From Roseospira marina (GTDB lineage: Bacteria > Pseudomonadota > Alphaproteobacteria > Rhodospirillales > Rhodospirillaceae): a stretch of DNA of 64,000 bases. Position 1 is the first letter of the stretch. Every line of letters begins with the position of its first letter. The stretch covers positions 62,001-126,000 of the forward strand of contig NZ_JACIGJ010000008.1 in the NCBI RefSeq assembly GCF_014197855.1. Reading direction: 5' to 3'. This document shows positions 49,205-59,345 of the stretch, one piece after another. The notes beneath the pieces were generated by a model that searched no databases, had not been told where the DNA came from, and saw only the letters and a list, made by a program, of their open reading frames with translations. The translations under genes were made by a program, and so were the position numbers.

Positions 49205-52200
49205 TGGCCAGCGACACCGACCTGAGCGCGTTCTTGGACGGCCAGACCGACCACCTTCCGCCTCCCGAAGGGGCCCCGTCCCTTGACGCCTTCCTGGACG
49301 GCGAAACCGCCCACCTGCCGCCGCCAGGTGGAGCGGCCTCGCTCGATGCGTTCCTGGACGCCGGCGCGCCCGACACCCCATTGCCTCCCGCGCCGCCGGA
49401 AACGTGGCTCGGCTGGGGGCGGGAGGGGCTGGAGACCGGTTTCAGCCAGGCGGTCCGCTCGTTCGGCATTGCGGCCGGCCGCGAGAGCACTCCGGATACC
49501 ATCGCCGAGGCCTACCGCAACCGTGGCCCGGTCCCGGAGGGGCTCGCCGATATCGAGGCGCGAATCGCGCCGGCGGGCGACCGCTTGTCCGAAGCGGCCC
49601 AGAGGTATCGCGAGGGGTGGCGTGAGCCGTTCTCGGCCGTCCGGCCTGGGGAACGAGAAGACCCGCCGGACGCCGATCCTCCCGGCACGTGGGTTTCCCG
49701 CCAACTGGACCTGTTGCGCGCGGCCGGCGGCTTTGTCGGGGCCATCGGCGAGGCCGCCGTGGAAGACCCGAAGGCCACATCCTACGTCATCGGGCAAGGC
49801 TTAGGTACGTCGGCGCCTGGGGTCGGAGCCGGATTGGCAGGGGCCTTCGCGGGCTCGTTGGCTGGCCCGGCCGGGTCCGCCATCGGTGGCCTCGGCGCCA
49901 TGGGGGCCACCAACACCGCCATGGAAATGGGCCTATGGGTGGAAGGGGCCGTGCTGGAGCGGGCCCAGGACCTCGGCCTTGACCCGGAGGATCCCGCGTC
50001 CATTCGGCAGGCGATGCAGGACGAAACCTTCGTCCAGAACGCCCGCGCCGAGGGCCTGCGCAAGGGCTTCACCACGGCCGCGGTCGACACCGCGATTTCC
50101 GTTGTGACAGGCGGCGTGTCCCGACTCGTCCAGCCGGCGTCTCACCTGGGGCGGGCCGTCAAGGGTGGCGGCATGTTCGCCATCGAAACCGTCGGCGAGG
50201 GCGTATCCGAGGAAGCGGGCGGGTACGCCGCAACGGGCGAGGTGGACCTGACCAACGCCGGCATGGAGATGCTCGGCGGTGCGGGCGCCGGAGCGATCCA
50301 TGCCGGCGGGATCGGCTTGGTCGAGCGTATGACACGGCCGCCCCCACCTCCCCCCGGGGGGGACGAAGAGGGTTCGGACACCGATACACGGGCGGGCGCG
50401 GGCGAACCCCCAGCACCGCCGCCTCCTCTTCCGCCCGGCCCGAAACCGGAACCGGGCGCCCGTGTGACCGCGACGATTGCCGGCGAAGAGTCCCCGATCC
50501 TGGGCACCGTGGAATCCGTCGACGATCAGGGCGGCGCCATGGTCCGCATGGCCGACACCGGGGACCTGGAACCCTTCGACGTCCGCGATCTGCGCCCGCT
50601 GTCCGAGGCCGATGAAATCCGCACGGTCCTGGGCGAGAACACCCTTCCGCCCGGCTCGGAAACGTCGACCCCGCCCTCGCCGGCCCCGGACGAGCTTGAC
50701 CGCGTGCTCAACAGCGATCAGCCGGTCGACACGATCATCGCCGACGCCGACGGCCTCCCAACTGGCCGCCAGCGGGTGACCCTGCCCTCCGGCGAGACCT
50801 TCGAGGCGGACGTGCAGCCCCTGCCCGACGGGCAGATTCGCGCGGAAACTTCGGATGGCGACGTGCTGGTGTTCGGTGCGGAGGATGGCGCGCGGTTCGA
50901 GCCGGTCGACGCCAGCCCGGAGACGCCGTCCCGTCCCGAACATCCGGACACCACGGTCCCCGCCGCGCTTCAGCCGGACGTCGATGCGCTGATAAACCAA
51001 GGGTGGGATCCGTTGGACGCCCGGGACGAGGTCATGGAGCGCGCGGCCCTGCGCGATGACACCCCCCTGCCACTGGACGACATCGGCGCGATCGAAGCCG
51101 ATGACCGCGCGCCCTCCATGCCGACCCCACCCGCCGCCCCGGCATTTGAGGGCATGCAGCAGGGCCGGCGGCTGACCGATGCGGAGATTGGGCTTGAATC
51201 CGCTGCCGCCGCAGAGCCGGAAACAGCGCGCGATCGCCTCGACGCCGCCATAGAGGACGAACGGGCGGCGGAGGCCGATCTCTTCGCCAGTATGAACGAC
51301 CAGACGATTGCGGCATGGACGGCCGCCAGCGAGCGCCGCGCCGCTGCGCAAGCGGCTCTTGACCCAACACCGAATCCCGTCGCGCCGGACGCTGGCATGT
51401 CTTCGCGCATTCCGGCCATGCCGGGCGGGGGGCTTCGGCGCGAAGCTGTGGGCATGGGGGAGATGCTGAATTGGGACCGGCCGCTTGATGGAGCGACCGT
51501 CTCAGAACGACCGGGGGCGTTTGAACCGCAAGGGTCATCTGTGTCGCAGGCGCCCCCAAGTGCGGACCATGCCGCATGGTGGGACAGCCTTTCGCCTGAT
51601 GACCGGCGCCGTGTCGTGGGTGGATCAGGTTGGAAAACTCGCGCCGGACATCTTTCGCAACTGGGGCGCAAAATTGCCAGCCGGTTGTGGGACGAACATC
51701 CCGACACCGTAAAGGCCACCCTCGCGCGGGCGATGCCGCCCAGCGGGCGCGGGATCACACTGTTTGGTCGGAATACGGCGTCACCCGACACGCCTCCGTC
51801 GCCCCCTGTTCAACCGCCGGCCCAGCGGTCACCCCGCCCCTCCCGTCGACGCGCCCCCAAGGCCCCCCCGCTCATAGACCGCTTGGAAAACTACTTCCGG
51901 CCGGGGCGGATCGTTCGCGGCTATGCCGGCCAGGATCGCGTGGAGCGCTTCGATCGCCAGCCCGATGGCAGGTGGAGCGTCACGGTTCATCACGTGGACA
52001 ACGATGGCAACCGAGCCGGCCGCAGTCGCACGCACATGACGCCACCGGATGATCGTGCGCTTCAGGCTTGGGAGCGGGACAACCCATTGGTGGCGGCAAC
52101 CGACGAGCCACCCACGGGTGGCGGCGCGATCGAGACCCCGCCCGAATGGGATGCGCCGGATAAGGCGCCCCGGCCCTCGCAGACTGAACAGCCGGCCCCG

Positions 52201-55200
52201 GACAAAGCGAGCGCCCCAGTCCCATCACGCATTGAGGACTTCGGCGAGAAACTGGAGGGAGCACGGAAAGATTACGCGACCAAGCTGCGCGACGCCCAGG
52301 CCGTGGACTTGATCGCAGAGCCGCTCTCCAAAGCCTGGCCCGAGCCCGACTACCAGAAGCTTCTGGATGCCGGCACGGATCGAACCATCGTTGCTTTCCT
52401 GCGCGCAGCCAGGGATGCCGTCCCTCCAAAGCCGCGCAAGTCGTGGAAGTTGAAGGAGTGGGTTCGTCAGGTCGAAACGCTTCGCAATGCGGCCAATACG
52501 ATGATGGACGGCGACGGTCAGAAGATCGACCAGCTCATGACTGAACTGCGCCGTCGCAGGCCGTTGCAAAGCATTTTCAACGCCGTCGAACTGTACGAGG
52601 CTGTCGGACACCAGAAGTCCCTCAAGGGCGTGCGCATTTCTCGCGGCCAGTACAGCCTGTATGGCGGCAAGGAGTACAACCCGCCCATGGTCATGTGGAC
52701 CATTGAGCGGGAGGCGAAGGCGACCGCGTTCGGAAACTGGCCGCACAAACTGGCATCTGGTGAAACCCGCGAAGATGCCATCGACAACTTCAAGGCCAAC
52801 TACGCCACCGTCGAAACGCAGCCAGAAGCCAAGAAACAGATCACGTTCGACATCTACACCCGCGATGTGGCTGGGCGGGCCGCGGCAAAGAACGCCCGTT
52901 GGACGATCGGCAAGAAGATCGGTCGTGACCGCATAGACCTGAAGACCTTCGACACCATCCAGGAAGCGCGCGCCTATCTGACCGAGAATCAAACGGAACT
53001 GGAGCGGTTGCTTGCCGAGGCTCGTGATATTCCGAACGAGCGGCGCTCCACCAACAGCCCCCGCGTGGGTGTGGATCACCGCGACGGCGCGGATGTTACG
53101 CCGGAGCAGTTCACCGAGGCGTTTGGGTTTCGTGGCGTCCAGTTCGGCAATTGGGTGGAAGGGGACCGCCGCCAGCAAGATCTGAACGAAGCCTATGACG
53201 CCCTGATGGACCTCGCCGGTGTTCTGAACGTGCCGCCGCGCGCACTGTCCCTGAACGGGGAACTGGGGCTGGCTTTCGGAGCACGGGGGCGGGGCGGCAA
53301 GCAGCCTGCCAAGGCCCACTACGAGCCCGACACGATCGTCATCAACCTGACGAAAAAGGCAGGCGCCGGCTCGCTGGCCCATGAGTGGTGGCATGCGCTG
53401 GACAACTACTTCTCCCGTCGTCGCGGGCAGTCCGGATACCTGACCAACGCCCCCTACGAGCGGCCGTCATACGATGCCGAGCGGAATAAGGTTCCGGACC
53501 CGACGCGGCCTGAGATGATCGACGCGTTTGCGAGCGTGATGCGCGCGATCAAGCAAACCTCTCTGTCCCAACGGTCCAGACACCTGGATAAGCGCCGGAC
53601 CAAGGCCTATTGGGCGACCGACATCGAAATGTCGGCTCGGGCCTTCGAGAGCTACGTCATCAACAAGCTGGGCGACCAGGGGGCCGCCAACGACTATCTC
53701 GCCAACGTCGTCAGTGAGGATGCCTGGACGCTTGAGGGTGGCTATCCCTACCCGACGGCCGGGGAAATCCCGGCAATCCGTGCAGCGTTCGACCACCTGT
53801 TCGACGTCATCGAGACCCGCGAGACGGCCGATGGCAATGTCGCTCTATTCAGCACGCGACACCCCACGTCGCCCCGCGCCGCGTCCCTGGCCTACACCGA
53901 GGCCGTTACGGCGGATGCGGTTCGCCTGCGCCGGCGCCTGAAAGCCAAGCTGCGTGAGATGGGGCTGGGCGACGTGGATGTGGTCATCGCCAACGATATC
54001 GGCGGCGGCACACGCAACGGCTTCTACTGGCGCGGCTTGATCGCGGTCGCCCTGGACCAGGGGCCCGACGCGGCCGAGGCCACGCTGGACCACGAAGCCA
54101 TCCACGCCCTGCGCCGGCTCGGTCTCCTCAAGGGCGCCGACTGGCGGGCCTTGGAGCAGGCCGCCCGCGCGGAAGGCTGGATTACCAAGCACCGCGTGGC
54201 GAAACGCTACCCGGACCTCTCGGCCGAGCAGCAGCTTGAAGAGGCCATCGCCGACGAGTTCCGGACGCGCCGCGCCGGCAAACCCCACCGTCACGCCCTG
54301 GTCCGCCGAGCGTTGAACGTCATCGCCCGCATCCTCGACCGGATCCGCGAGGTGTTCACAGAGCGCGGCATGACGGCCGAAGACGTGTTCCGGCGCATTG
54401 AGACCGGGCGGGTGCGACAGGATAGGCGTGAGCGTCAAACCGGACCACGAGCGCGGCCGGATGAAAGCCGGACTGGCCCCTTCGGACCGGTATTCACCGG
54501 CTACCACCATGACGCACAGGGCGCCATTAAGCGGCTTCTGGAGGAAAAGACGGGCGAAGCCGTGGCGGCCCTGTATCACCCCGAAATAGGCGACATCGAT
54601 CTCGTCTGGGGACTAGAGGGCACCGGAGCCAGCAATGGATATGGCCTCGCCAAGCTGGCGCGCTGGCATCCCGAGGTCTTGGACGACCTACAAAGCATTC
54701 TGAGCGATATGCGGGTTGAGCAACGCGGCGGAAACAGGGTCCGATTGGCGTCCGAACGATACCGTGCCGTGGTTCGCCTGCAATGGGATAACCAAGCGAA
54801 AAATTGGCTGCTCACGGCCTTCGAAAAGAGAAGAAGCGGCATCGGCACGACGACAGGCACTGCCGAACTTTCTGGTGGGGATGACACAGCTCGCTCCACC
54901 GCCGCTTCATCTCATAATGTAGACCAAAGCACGCCGGGGTTCCAGAGCCCTGACGAATCCCGCCGCCTCCCCGCCGACACGCCGACCCCGGATCAAGCCA
55001 TCCGACAGGGCGAAGCCGGCCTTCGCGACCAGCGCACCACCCAGGGCCAGGGCGAGACCTTGGCCCACCAGCTCGGGCGTATCCGGTCCTACATCCTGCA
55101 TCCGCGCATGATCGCCAGCCGGCACGCGGGCTTCGTGCCCGTCTACAACGCCGTCATCGACCGGCGCCGGCTGCGCGACAACATCACCATCACCCTGACC

Positions 55201-57909
55201 GAGAAGCGCCGCCCCTATGTGAACTTGAACGAGGCCAGCAAGCGCAAGGTCAACGCGGTGCTCGAGATCGGCCGCCTCCACCAGTCCAACTACACGGACA
55301 CCCAGCTGAGAGAGGGCGTCACGACGGCTCTCGAAGGCACATCCGCCGCCACGAAGGGCACCGTCTACCGCCTGACCGATAAGGAGATCGCGGGCTACCG
55401 CGCCTACCGCGAGACCATGGATACGGCGCTGGACCTGTTCCGCGACCAGATGATCGAGGAATGGGCCGACCGTCTGGGTGTGCCGAAGGCCGAGGTGGCG
55501 ACCCTCAAGCAGATCGCCGAAAAGATCGCCGTCATGGAGGACGGGCCACAGCGGGACCAGTGGCGGCAGTTCTACGACACCATCTTCCAGATCGAGAACC
55601 AGAAGCGAATCGGGTACGTGCCGTTCAGTCGCTGGGGCACCATCGCCGTCAAGGTCACGTCCGAGACCGAGACGGAGCCTGTTCCCGGTGCCGAACCGGA
55701 CCCGCAGACCGGAGAGGTCCCGACCCGGCCGAAACTGGTGCGCTGGGAGAAGATCGAGATCGACGGCATGGGCCAAGCCGCGCAGCGGGCTATCGAGGCC
55801 GCCTTGCAGCGCGGTGACGGCGGCCGGATCGCGCAGATCCCGGCCGTGCGCAAACGGCTCGCAGCGCTGCGCCGGCAGTACCCGGAGGGCGCGTTCAAGA
55901 TCAACCCGCCGCGCGAATTGGCCGGCCCCCTCAACACCGAGGACGTCACCATCGCCGGCATCGACGCCCTCGCCAACAACGCCGGCATCGCCCAGAACAA
56001 GGCCTACGGGGAAGTCCGGGACGCACTTGAGGATGCGATCCAGGCCCGCGGCTTCCGACGGCACTTCTTCCAGGCCCGCAACGTGCCCGGATACAGCGGC
56101 GACCTGGACCGGGCTGGCGCGGACTATGTCGTCGGGATCGCGCGCTACCTGTCCGACCGGCACTACCGCCAGCCGATCGAGACGGCGCTCGGCAAGATCG
56201 ACCCGCGCCAGAAGCGCCTGAAGGACTATGCCGACCGCTACGTGGACTACGTCGATCAGCCGCAGGAGGAGTGGCAGACGCTCCGCGCCTTCGCGTTCTA
56301 CTACCTGCTGACCGGCTTCGGATCGGCCTTCGTCAACCTTACCCAGGTGCCAATCATCACCGCACCGTATGCCGCCATGTTCGAAAGCAACCCCGGCCGC
56401 CTCGCCTGGCAGTTCGCGCGGGCCGCCGGCGAGGCCATGGCGATGGTCACGGTCAAGAACGGCTGGGAGGCCTTCGATCCAAGCAAGGCGCCAAAGGACG
56501 TGCGCGACGACCTCACTGCCGCGTGGCACGACGGCCAGATGTGGCCGCAGACGTCATTCGAGGAAATGGCCCTCGCCCATCGCCGTACCCTGTTCCAGAA
56601 CCTCGGGCACACGGCCGCATCCGATGCCGGCCGGATCGGCGGCAAGGCCCTGGGCGGCGCCTTGGAAACGCTGACCCTGATGTTCTCGTTCGCGGAGCGG
56701 TTCAACCGGATCGTGACGTTCATCGTTGGCCACCGGCTGGGGCAGAAGCCGGGGACGAAACGGCGGCTGGCCGAGATTTACGCCAAGAACCCGCTCGCCC
56801 GCTCCAACGTGGTGCTGGATCCAAGCCCGCGCGCGGTCGGGACGTGGCTCATCGAAGAGACCCACTACCGCATGGGCAAGGAGAACCGCGCGGCCATCGG
56901 ACGCGGACCGGGAGCCCCGATCACACAGTTCAAGGGCTTCATGATGCAGACCCTGGAACTGTACGCCCGCATGGCGACCCGTCATGGCCCGGCCGGCCGG
57001 CGGGCGTTCGCTGGCATGATGGTCATGCTGCTGATGTCGGGGGGCGCGTTCGGCCTGCCTGGCGCGGACGACCTGAAGGATATGATCGAGGCCCTATGGC
57101 GTCAGTATTTCGGGGTCGACCGCGACTTCGAGACCGAGTTCCGCGAAGCGCTGATCGAACTGACCGACAGCCGCACCGTCGCCGAGGTGCTGGCGCGCGG
57201 CGCATCGCGGGCCACCCCGGTTGACCTGGGCCGTCGCATCGGCTTGGGCGACCTGATCCCGACCGCTCAGCGCGACATGGATTGGTCTGATCTGGCCGGG
57301 CCGGCCGTCTCGACGGTCACGCAACGGGCCCGCCAGTTGGCCGTCGCCTCTAGCCGCGATGACTGGTCCGAGGCGATGGCGCTGGCCCTGCCCGCCCTCG
57401 TTCCGGCCTTCCTGCAATATCCCCTCCAGGGCCTCGTGACCTATCCGACCGTCGGCGTCGTCTCGTCCTACGACGGCATGACGCTGATCCGGCCGGAGGA
57501 CATCCAGACCGACGATCAGATGTGGAAGGCCCTCGGCTTCACCTCGACCCGCCTCTCGCGCGAATGGGAGGCCCGGGAGGCCATCCGCCGGCGCGGCTCC
57601 GCCGTCGATGTGCTGCGCTCACGCACATACATGAAACTCGCCCTGGCTCTGGCGGAGCAGATGCAGGCCGAGGAAGCCGGCGACACGGCTCGCGCGGATG
57701 CCGCTGACCGACGCTACCGGGACGTGCTGGCCGCCAACGCCCTGCACAACGAGGCCGTCCGCGCCGCTGGACGCGAGTGGGAAGAGGTGCATGTGCGAAA
57801 AGCCACCCTCATTCGCAAGGTCCACGAGCTGATCGAGGGCAAACGCCCCCAACTGCCCCAACGCCTCCAGGGCACCCAGGAGCGGACCGAAGCGGTGTTC
57901 GGCCACTGA
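49204..57909 (+). CDS. Giant polyvalent virion protein (2,901 aa)
   Basis: This is a 2,901-residue polyvalent protein, likely packaged in the head and ejected into the cell. Residues 1-60 hold three copies of an LDAFLDG-type motif (SAFLDGQTDHLPPP, DAFLDGETAHLPPP, DAFLDAG). Residues about 1,020-1,200 have an EDFGEKLEGARKDYA segment of the large polyvalent protein-associated type. A zinc peptidase-like HEWWH motif is at 1,393-1,397 (GSLAHEWWHALDNYFSRR). A second HEAIH motif is at 1,630-1,634. A possible Barnase/EndoU/ColE5-like nuclease segment lies at about 1,765-1,890 (HHDAQGAIKRLLEEKTGE, then YHPEIGDIDLVWG). A C-terminal LPD38-like part (about 2,350-2,600, ending PITQFKGFMMQTLELY) follows. 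It may combine cell-wall or host-protein cutting with takeover functions. Internal domain limits are approximate. Confidence 0.75.
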   Translation: MASDTDLSAFLDGQTDHLPPPEGAPSLDAFLDGETAHLPPPGGAASLDAFLDAGAPDTPLPPAPPETWLGWGREGLETGFSQAVRSFGIAAGRESTPDTIAEAYRNRGPVPEGLADIEARIAPAGDRLSEAAQRYREGWREPFSAVRPGEREDPPDADPPGTWVSRQLDLLRAAGGFVGAIGEAAVEDPKATSYVIGQGLGTSAPGVGAGLAGAFAGSLAGPAGSAIGGLGAMGATNTAMEMGLWVEGAVLERAQDLGLDPEDPASIRQAMQDETFVQNARAEGLRKGFTTAAVDTAISVVTGGVSRLVQPASHLGRAVKGGGMFAIETVGEGVSEEAGGYAATGEVDLTNAGMEMLGGAGAGAIHAGGIGLVERMTRPPPPPPGGDEEGSDTDTRAGAGEPPAPPPPLPPGPKPEPGARVTATIAGEESPILGTVESVDDQGGAMVRMADTGDLEPFDVRDLRPLSEADEIRTVLGENTLPPGSETSTPPSPAPDELDRVLNSDQPVDTIIADADGLPTGRQRVTLPSGETFEADVQPLPDGQIRAETSDGDVLVFGAEDGARFEPVDASPETPSRPEHPDTTVPAALQPDVDALINQGWDPLDARDEVMERAALRDDTPLPLDDIGAIEADDRAPSMPTPPAAPAFEGMQQGRRLTDAEIGLESAAAAEPETARDRLDAAIEDERAAEADLFASMNDQTIAAWTAASERRAAAQAALDPTPNPVAPDAGMSSRIPAMPGGGLRREAVGMGEMLNWDRPLDGATVSERPGAFEPQGSSVSQAPPSADHAAWWDSLSPDDRRRVVGGSGWKTRAGHLSQLGRKIASRLWDEHPDTVKATLARAMPPSGRGITLFGRNTASPDTPPSPPVQPPAQRSPRPSRRRAPKAPPLIDRLENYFRPGRIVRGYAGQDRVERFDRQPDGRWSVTVHHVDNDGNRAGRSRTHMTPPDDRALQAWERDNPLVAATDEPPTGGGAIETPPEWDAPDKAPRPSQTEQPAPDKASAPVPSRIEDFGEKLEGARKDYATKLRDAQAVDLIAEPLSKAWPEPDYQKLLDAGTDRTIVAFLRAARDAVPPKPRKSWKLKEWVRQVETLRNAANTMMDGDGQKIDQLMTELRRRRPLQSIFNAVELYEAVGHQKSLKGVRISRGQYSLYGGKEYNPPMVMWTIEREAKATAFGNWPHKLASGETREDAIDNFKANYATVETQPEAKKQITFDIYTRDVAGRAAAKNARWTIGKKIGRDRIDLKTFDTIQEARAYLTENQTELERLLAEARDIPNERRSTNSPRVGVDHRDGADVTPEQFTEAFGFRGVQFGNWVEGDRRQQDLNEAYDALMDLAGVLNVPPRALSLNGELGLAFGARGRGGKQPAKAHYEPDTIVINLTKKAGAGSLAHEWWHALDNYFSRRRGQSGYLTNAPYERPSYDAERNKVPDPTRPEMIDAFASVMRAIKQTSLSQRSRHLDKRRTKAYWATDIEMSARAFESYVINKLGDQGAANDYLANVVSEDAWTLEGGYPYPTAGEIPAIRAAFDHLFDVIETRETADGNVALFSTRHPTSPRAASLAYTEAVTADAVRLRRRLKAKLREMGLGDVDVVIANDIGGGTRNGFYWRGLIAVALDQGPDAAEATLDHEAIHALRRLGLLKGADWRALEQAARAEGWITKHRVAKRYPDLSAEQQLEEAIADEFRTRRAGKPHRHALVRRALNVIARILDRIREVFTERGMTAEDVFRRIETGRVRQDRRERQTGPRARPDESRTGPFGPVFTGYHHDAQGAIKRLLEEKTGEAVAALYHPEIGDIDLVWGLEGTGASNGYGLAKLARWHPEVLDDLQSILSDMRVEQRGGNRVRLASERYRAVVRLQWDNQAKNWLLTAFEKRRSGIGTTTGTAELSGGDDTARSTAASSHNVDQSTPGFQSPDESRRLPADTPTPDQAIRQGEAGLRDQRTTQGQGETLAHQLGRIRSYILHPRMIASRHAGFVPVYNAVIDRRRLRDNITITLTEKRRPYVNLNEASKRKVNAVLEIGRLHQSNYTDTQLREGVTTALEGTSAATKGTVYRLTDKEIAGYRAYRETMDTALDLFRDQMIEEWADRLGVPKAEVATLKQIAEKIAVMEDGPQRDQWRQFYDTIFQIENQKRIGYVPFSRWGTIAVKVTSETETEPVPGAEPDPQTGEVPTRPKLVRWEKIEIDGMGQAAQRAIEAALQRGDGGRIAQIPAVRKRLAALRRQYPEGAFKINPPRELAGPLNTEDVTIAGIDALANNAGIAQNKAYGEVRDALEDAIQARGFRRHFFQARNVPGYSGDLDRAGADYVVGIARYLSDRHYRQPIETALGKIDPRQKRLKDYADRYVDYVDQPQEEWQTLRAFAFYYLLTGFGSAFVNLTQVPIITAPYAAMFESNPGRLAWQFARAAGEAMAMVTVKNGWEAFDPSKAPKDVRDDLTAAWHDGQMWPQTSFEEMALAHRRTLFQNLGHTAASDAGRIGGKALGGALETLTLMFSFAERFNRIVTFIVGHRLGQKPGTKRRLAEIYAKNPLARSNVVLDPSPRAVGTWLIEETHYRMGKENRAAIGRGPGAPITQFKGFMMQTLELYARMATRHGPAGRRAFAGMMVMLLMSGGAFGLPGADDLKDMIEALWRQYFGVDRDFETEFREALIELTDSRTVAEVLARGASRATPVDLGRRIGLGDLIPTAQRDMDWSDLAGPAVSTVTQRARQLAVASSRDDWSEAMALALPALVPAFLQYPLQGLVTYPTVGVVSSYDGMTLIRPEDIQTDDQMWKALGFTSTRLSREWEAREAIRRRGSAVDVLRSRTYMKLALALAEQMQAEEAGDTARADAADRRYRDVLAANALHNEAVRAAGREWEEVHVRKATLIRKVHELIEGKRPQLPQRLQGTQERTEAVFGH

Positions 57910-57924
57910 GCGCGGCGGGACAAG
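57907..57924 (+). promoter_or_regulatory. Late-element copy 5 before the lysis operon
   Basis: TGAGCGCGGCGGGACAAG overlaps the stop codon of the giant protein gene and lies 44 bp before the lysis cassette. It is a weaker match (three differences from the consensus), as might be expected for a lysis promoter. Confidence 0.55.
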
Positions 57925-57967
57925 CCGTAGGGTGACCGAAGACCACCCCACGGAACCCGGCGCGCCC

Positions 57968-58297
57968 ATGACCACTCCGATCACCTTCGAAGTCCTGGGG
58001 ACCATCCTGACCATCATCGCGACCACGGTAGGGGTGGCGATCTGGATCGTGACCGAGATCGCGAAGAGCCGGCGAGACTCCCAGGACGGGCGGCGGGAGC
58101 TGTATGCCCGGATCGACCAAAACATGCATGAGATCGCGGAAACCTATATGCGCCGCGACCTGCATGACGCCGAGATGCGAGCCGTCCAGCACTCCTTGCA
58201 GGAAACGAACACCATCCTGTCGAACATCACCAACCGCGTTTGCCCATTCGAGGCGCGCCCGGACCCAGGGGACCGTCCTTCGCAGGAGACACGATGA
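57968..58297 (+). CDS. Membrane-anchored coiled-coil protein, holin-like candidate
   Basis: This 109-residue protein starts MTTPITFEVLGTILTIIATT: one N-terminal transmembrane helix (about 8-30) followed by a charged coiled segment (SRRDSQDGRRELYARIDQNM). It is directly upstream of the endolysin and overlaps it by four bases. The fold is N-terminal TM plus coil, so it could be a holin or antiholin or a DUF2730-like phage protein. A GTG at 57932 would add 12 residues. Confidence 0.6.
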   Translation: MTTPITFEVLGTILTIIATTVGVAIWIVTEIAKSRRDSQDGRRELYARIDQNMHEIAETYMRRDLHDAEMRAVQHSLQETNTILSNITNRVCPFEARPDPGDRPSQETR

Positions 58298-58947
58298 TGG
58301 TCGAGACCCCGAGCCTTTATTCCCACTACCGCGATGTGCCGGCCGGCTCCTGGCGCTGGCCGCATTTCAGCCCGGCCGAAATCGCCTGTCGGGGAACCGG
58401 GGAAATCCTGGTCCATCCGCAGGCGCTCGACGCGCTGGAAGCCCTGCGCGCTGCCCTGGGCGGCAAGCCTCTGATCGTCAACAGCGCGTACCGGTCCGCG
58501 ACGCACAACAAGGCGGTTGGTGGCGCCACGCACTCCAAACACCGCGAGGGCACCGCCTTCGACATCGCGTGCGGCAACGTCCACCCGACCGTGCTGCGCG
58601 ATGCCGCCATGGCCTGCGGCTTTCAGGCCGCCGCCTACTACCCCAAGCAGGGATTCGTGCATGTGGACCTGGGACCGCCCCGCTCCTGGGGCCCGGCGTT
58701 CCCGGCCCGACCGCTTGTGGATGGCGAGGACGACGAACGGTTCGCGGTCGAGAAGACCAAGCCCGCGCCCGGCAAAGTCTCGACCGCCGTTGGTCTGGGC
58801 ACGTCCGTTGCCGGCGGAGGGGCCGCCATCCTGGAGCAGTTCGATGGCGACCTCGCCAAGCTCGCCGTCGTGGCCTTGGTCCTGCTGGTCGGCGGCGCTC
58901 TCCTTGCGGCGTGGCGTCTGGGTTGGTTGACGGAGCGTGCGCGGTGA
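58294..58947 (+). CDS. Endolysin, peptidase M15A with C-terminal membrane anchor
   Basis: This 217-residue lysis enzyme is of the M15 D-alanyl-D-alanine carboxypeptidase-like family. It has the zinc site His83 in SKHREGTAFD, Asp90 and His123 in FVHVDLG, and LIVNSAYRSATHNKAVGGA before them. It cuts peptidoglycan peptide cross-links. Unusually, a hydrophobic helix near residues 187-210 (VVALVLLVGGALLAAW) gives it a C-terminal membrane anchor. AGGAG lies before ATGATG at 58294. It overlaps both neighbours by four bases. Confidence 0.88.
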   Translation: MMVETPSLYSHYRDVPAGSWRWPHFSPAEIACRGTGEILVHPQALDALEALRAALGGKPLIVNSAYRSATHNKAVGGATHSKHREGTAFDIACGNVHPTVLRDAAMACGFQAAAYYPKQGFVHVDLGPPRSWGPAFPARPLVDGEDDERFAVEKTKPAPGKVSTAVGLGTSVAGGGAAILEQFDGDLAKLAVVALVLLVGGALLAAWRLGWLTERAR

Positions 58948-59345
58948 TCGGCGCTATCGGGCTCGTCGCCCGTTTCGGCCCGGCCTTTGCCGTCGTCGGC
59001 GTGCTTCTGGCGGCGGCCGCAGGGGGATCGTGGATCACGTCGACCGTAGACGAACGCGACCAACTGGAACTGGAGACAGCGGAGCAGCGCGAAACCATAG
59101 CGGCCTACGACGCCGCGCTGAAAAAGGCCGAGGCGGATCGGCGGGCCGTCGAAGCGGCGCTAGGCCGCGCTGCTGAGCAAACCGCGCGTCTCGTCTCCGA
59201 CCGCGCCACCATCCTGGAGGACCTAAGCCATGCGACCGCTCCGGACTGTCCTGTGCCTGATGCTGTGCGCCGCGCCGTTGATCGCCTGTACTCCGGCGAG
59301 GGAAGTGGCTGGGCCGCCGACCGAGGCCCGCAAGCCGATCCCTGA
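58944..59345 (+). CDS. Rz-like i-spanin
   Basis: This 133-residue inner-membrane spanin starts with GTG at 58944 (overlapping the endolysin stop). The N-terminus has a TM helix (AFAVVGVLLAAAAGGSWI) followed by a periplasmic coiled coil (LETAEQRETIAAYDAALKKA ... AALGRAAEQTARLVS) and the usual end DCPVPDAVRRAVDRLY. Together with the nested Rz1-like lipoprotein it would fuse the inner and outer membranes at lysis. Confidence 0.75.
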   Translation: MIGAIGLVARFGPAFAVVGVLLAAAAGGSWITSTVDERDQLELETAEQRETIAAYDAALKKAEADRRAVEAALGRAAEQTARLVSDRATILEDLSHATAPDCPVPDAVRRAVDRLYSGEGSGWAADRGPQADP

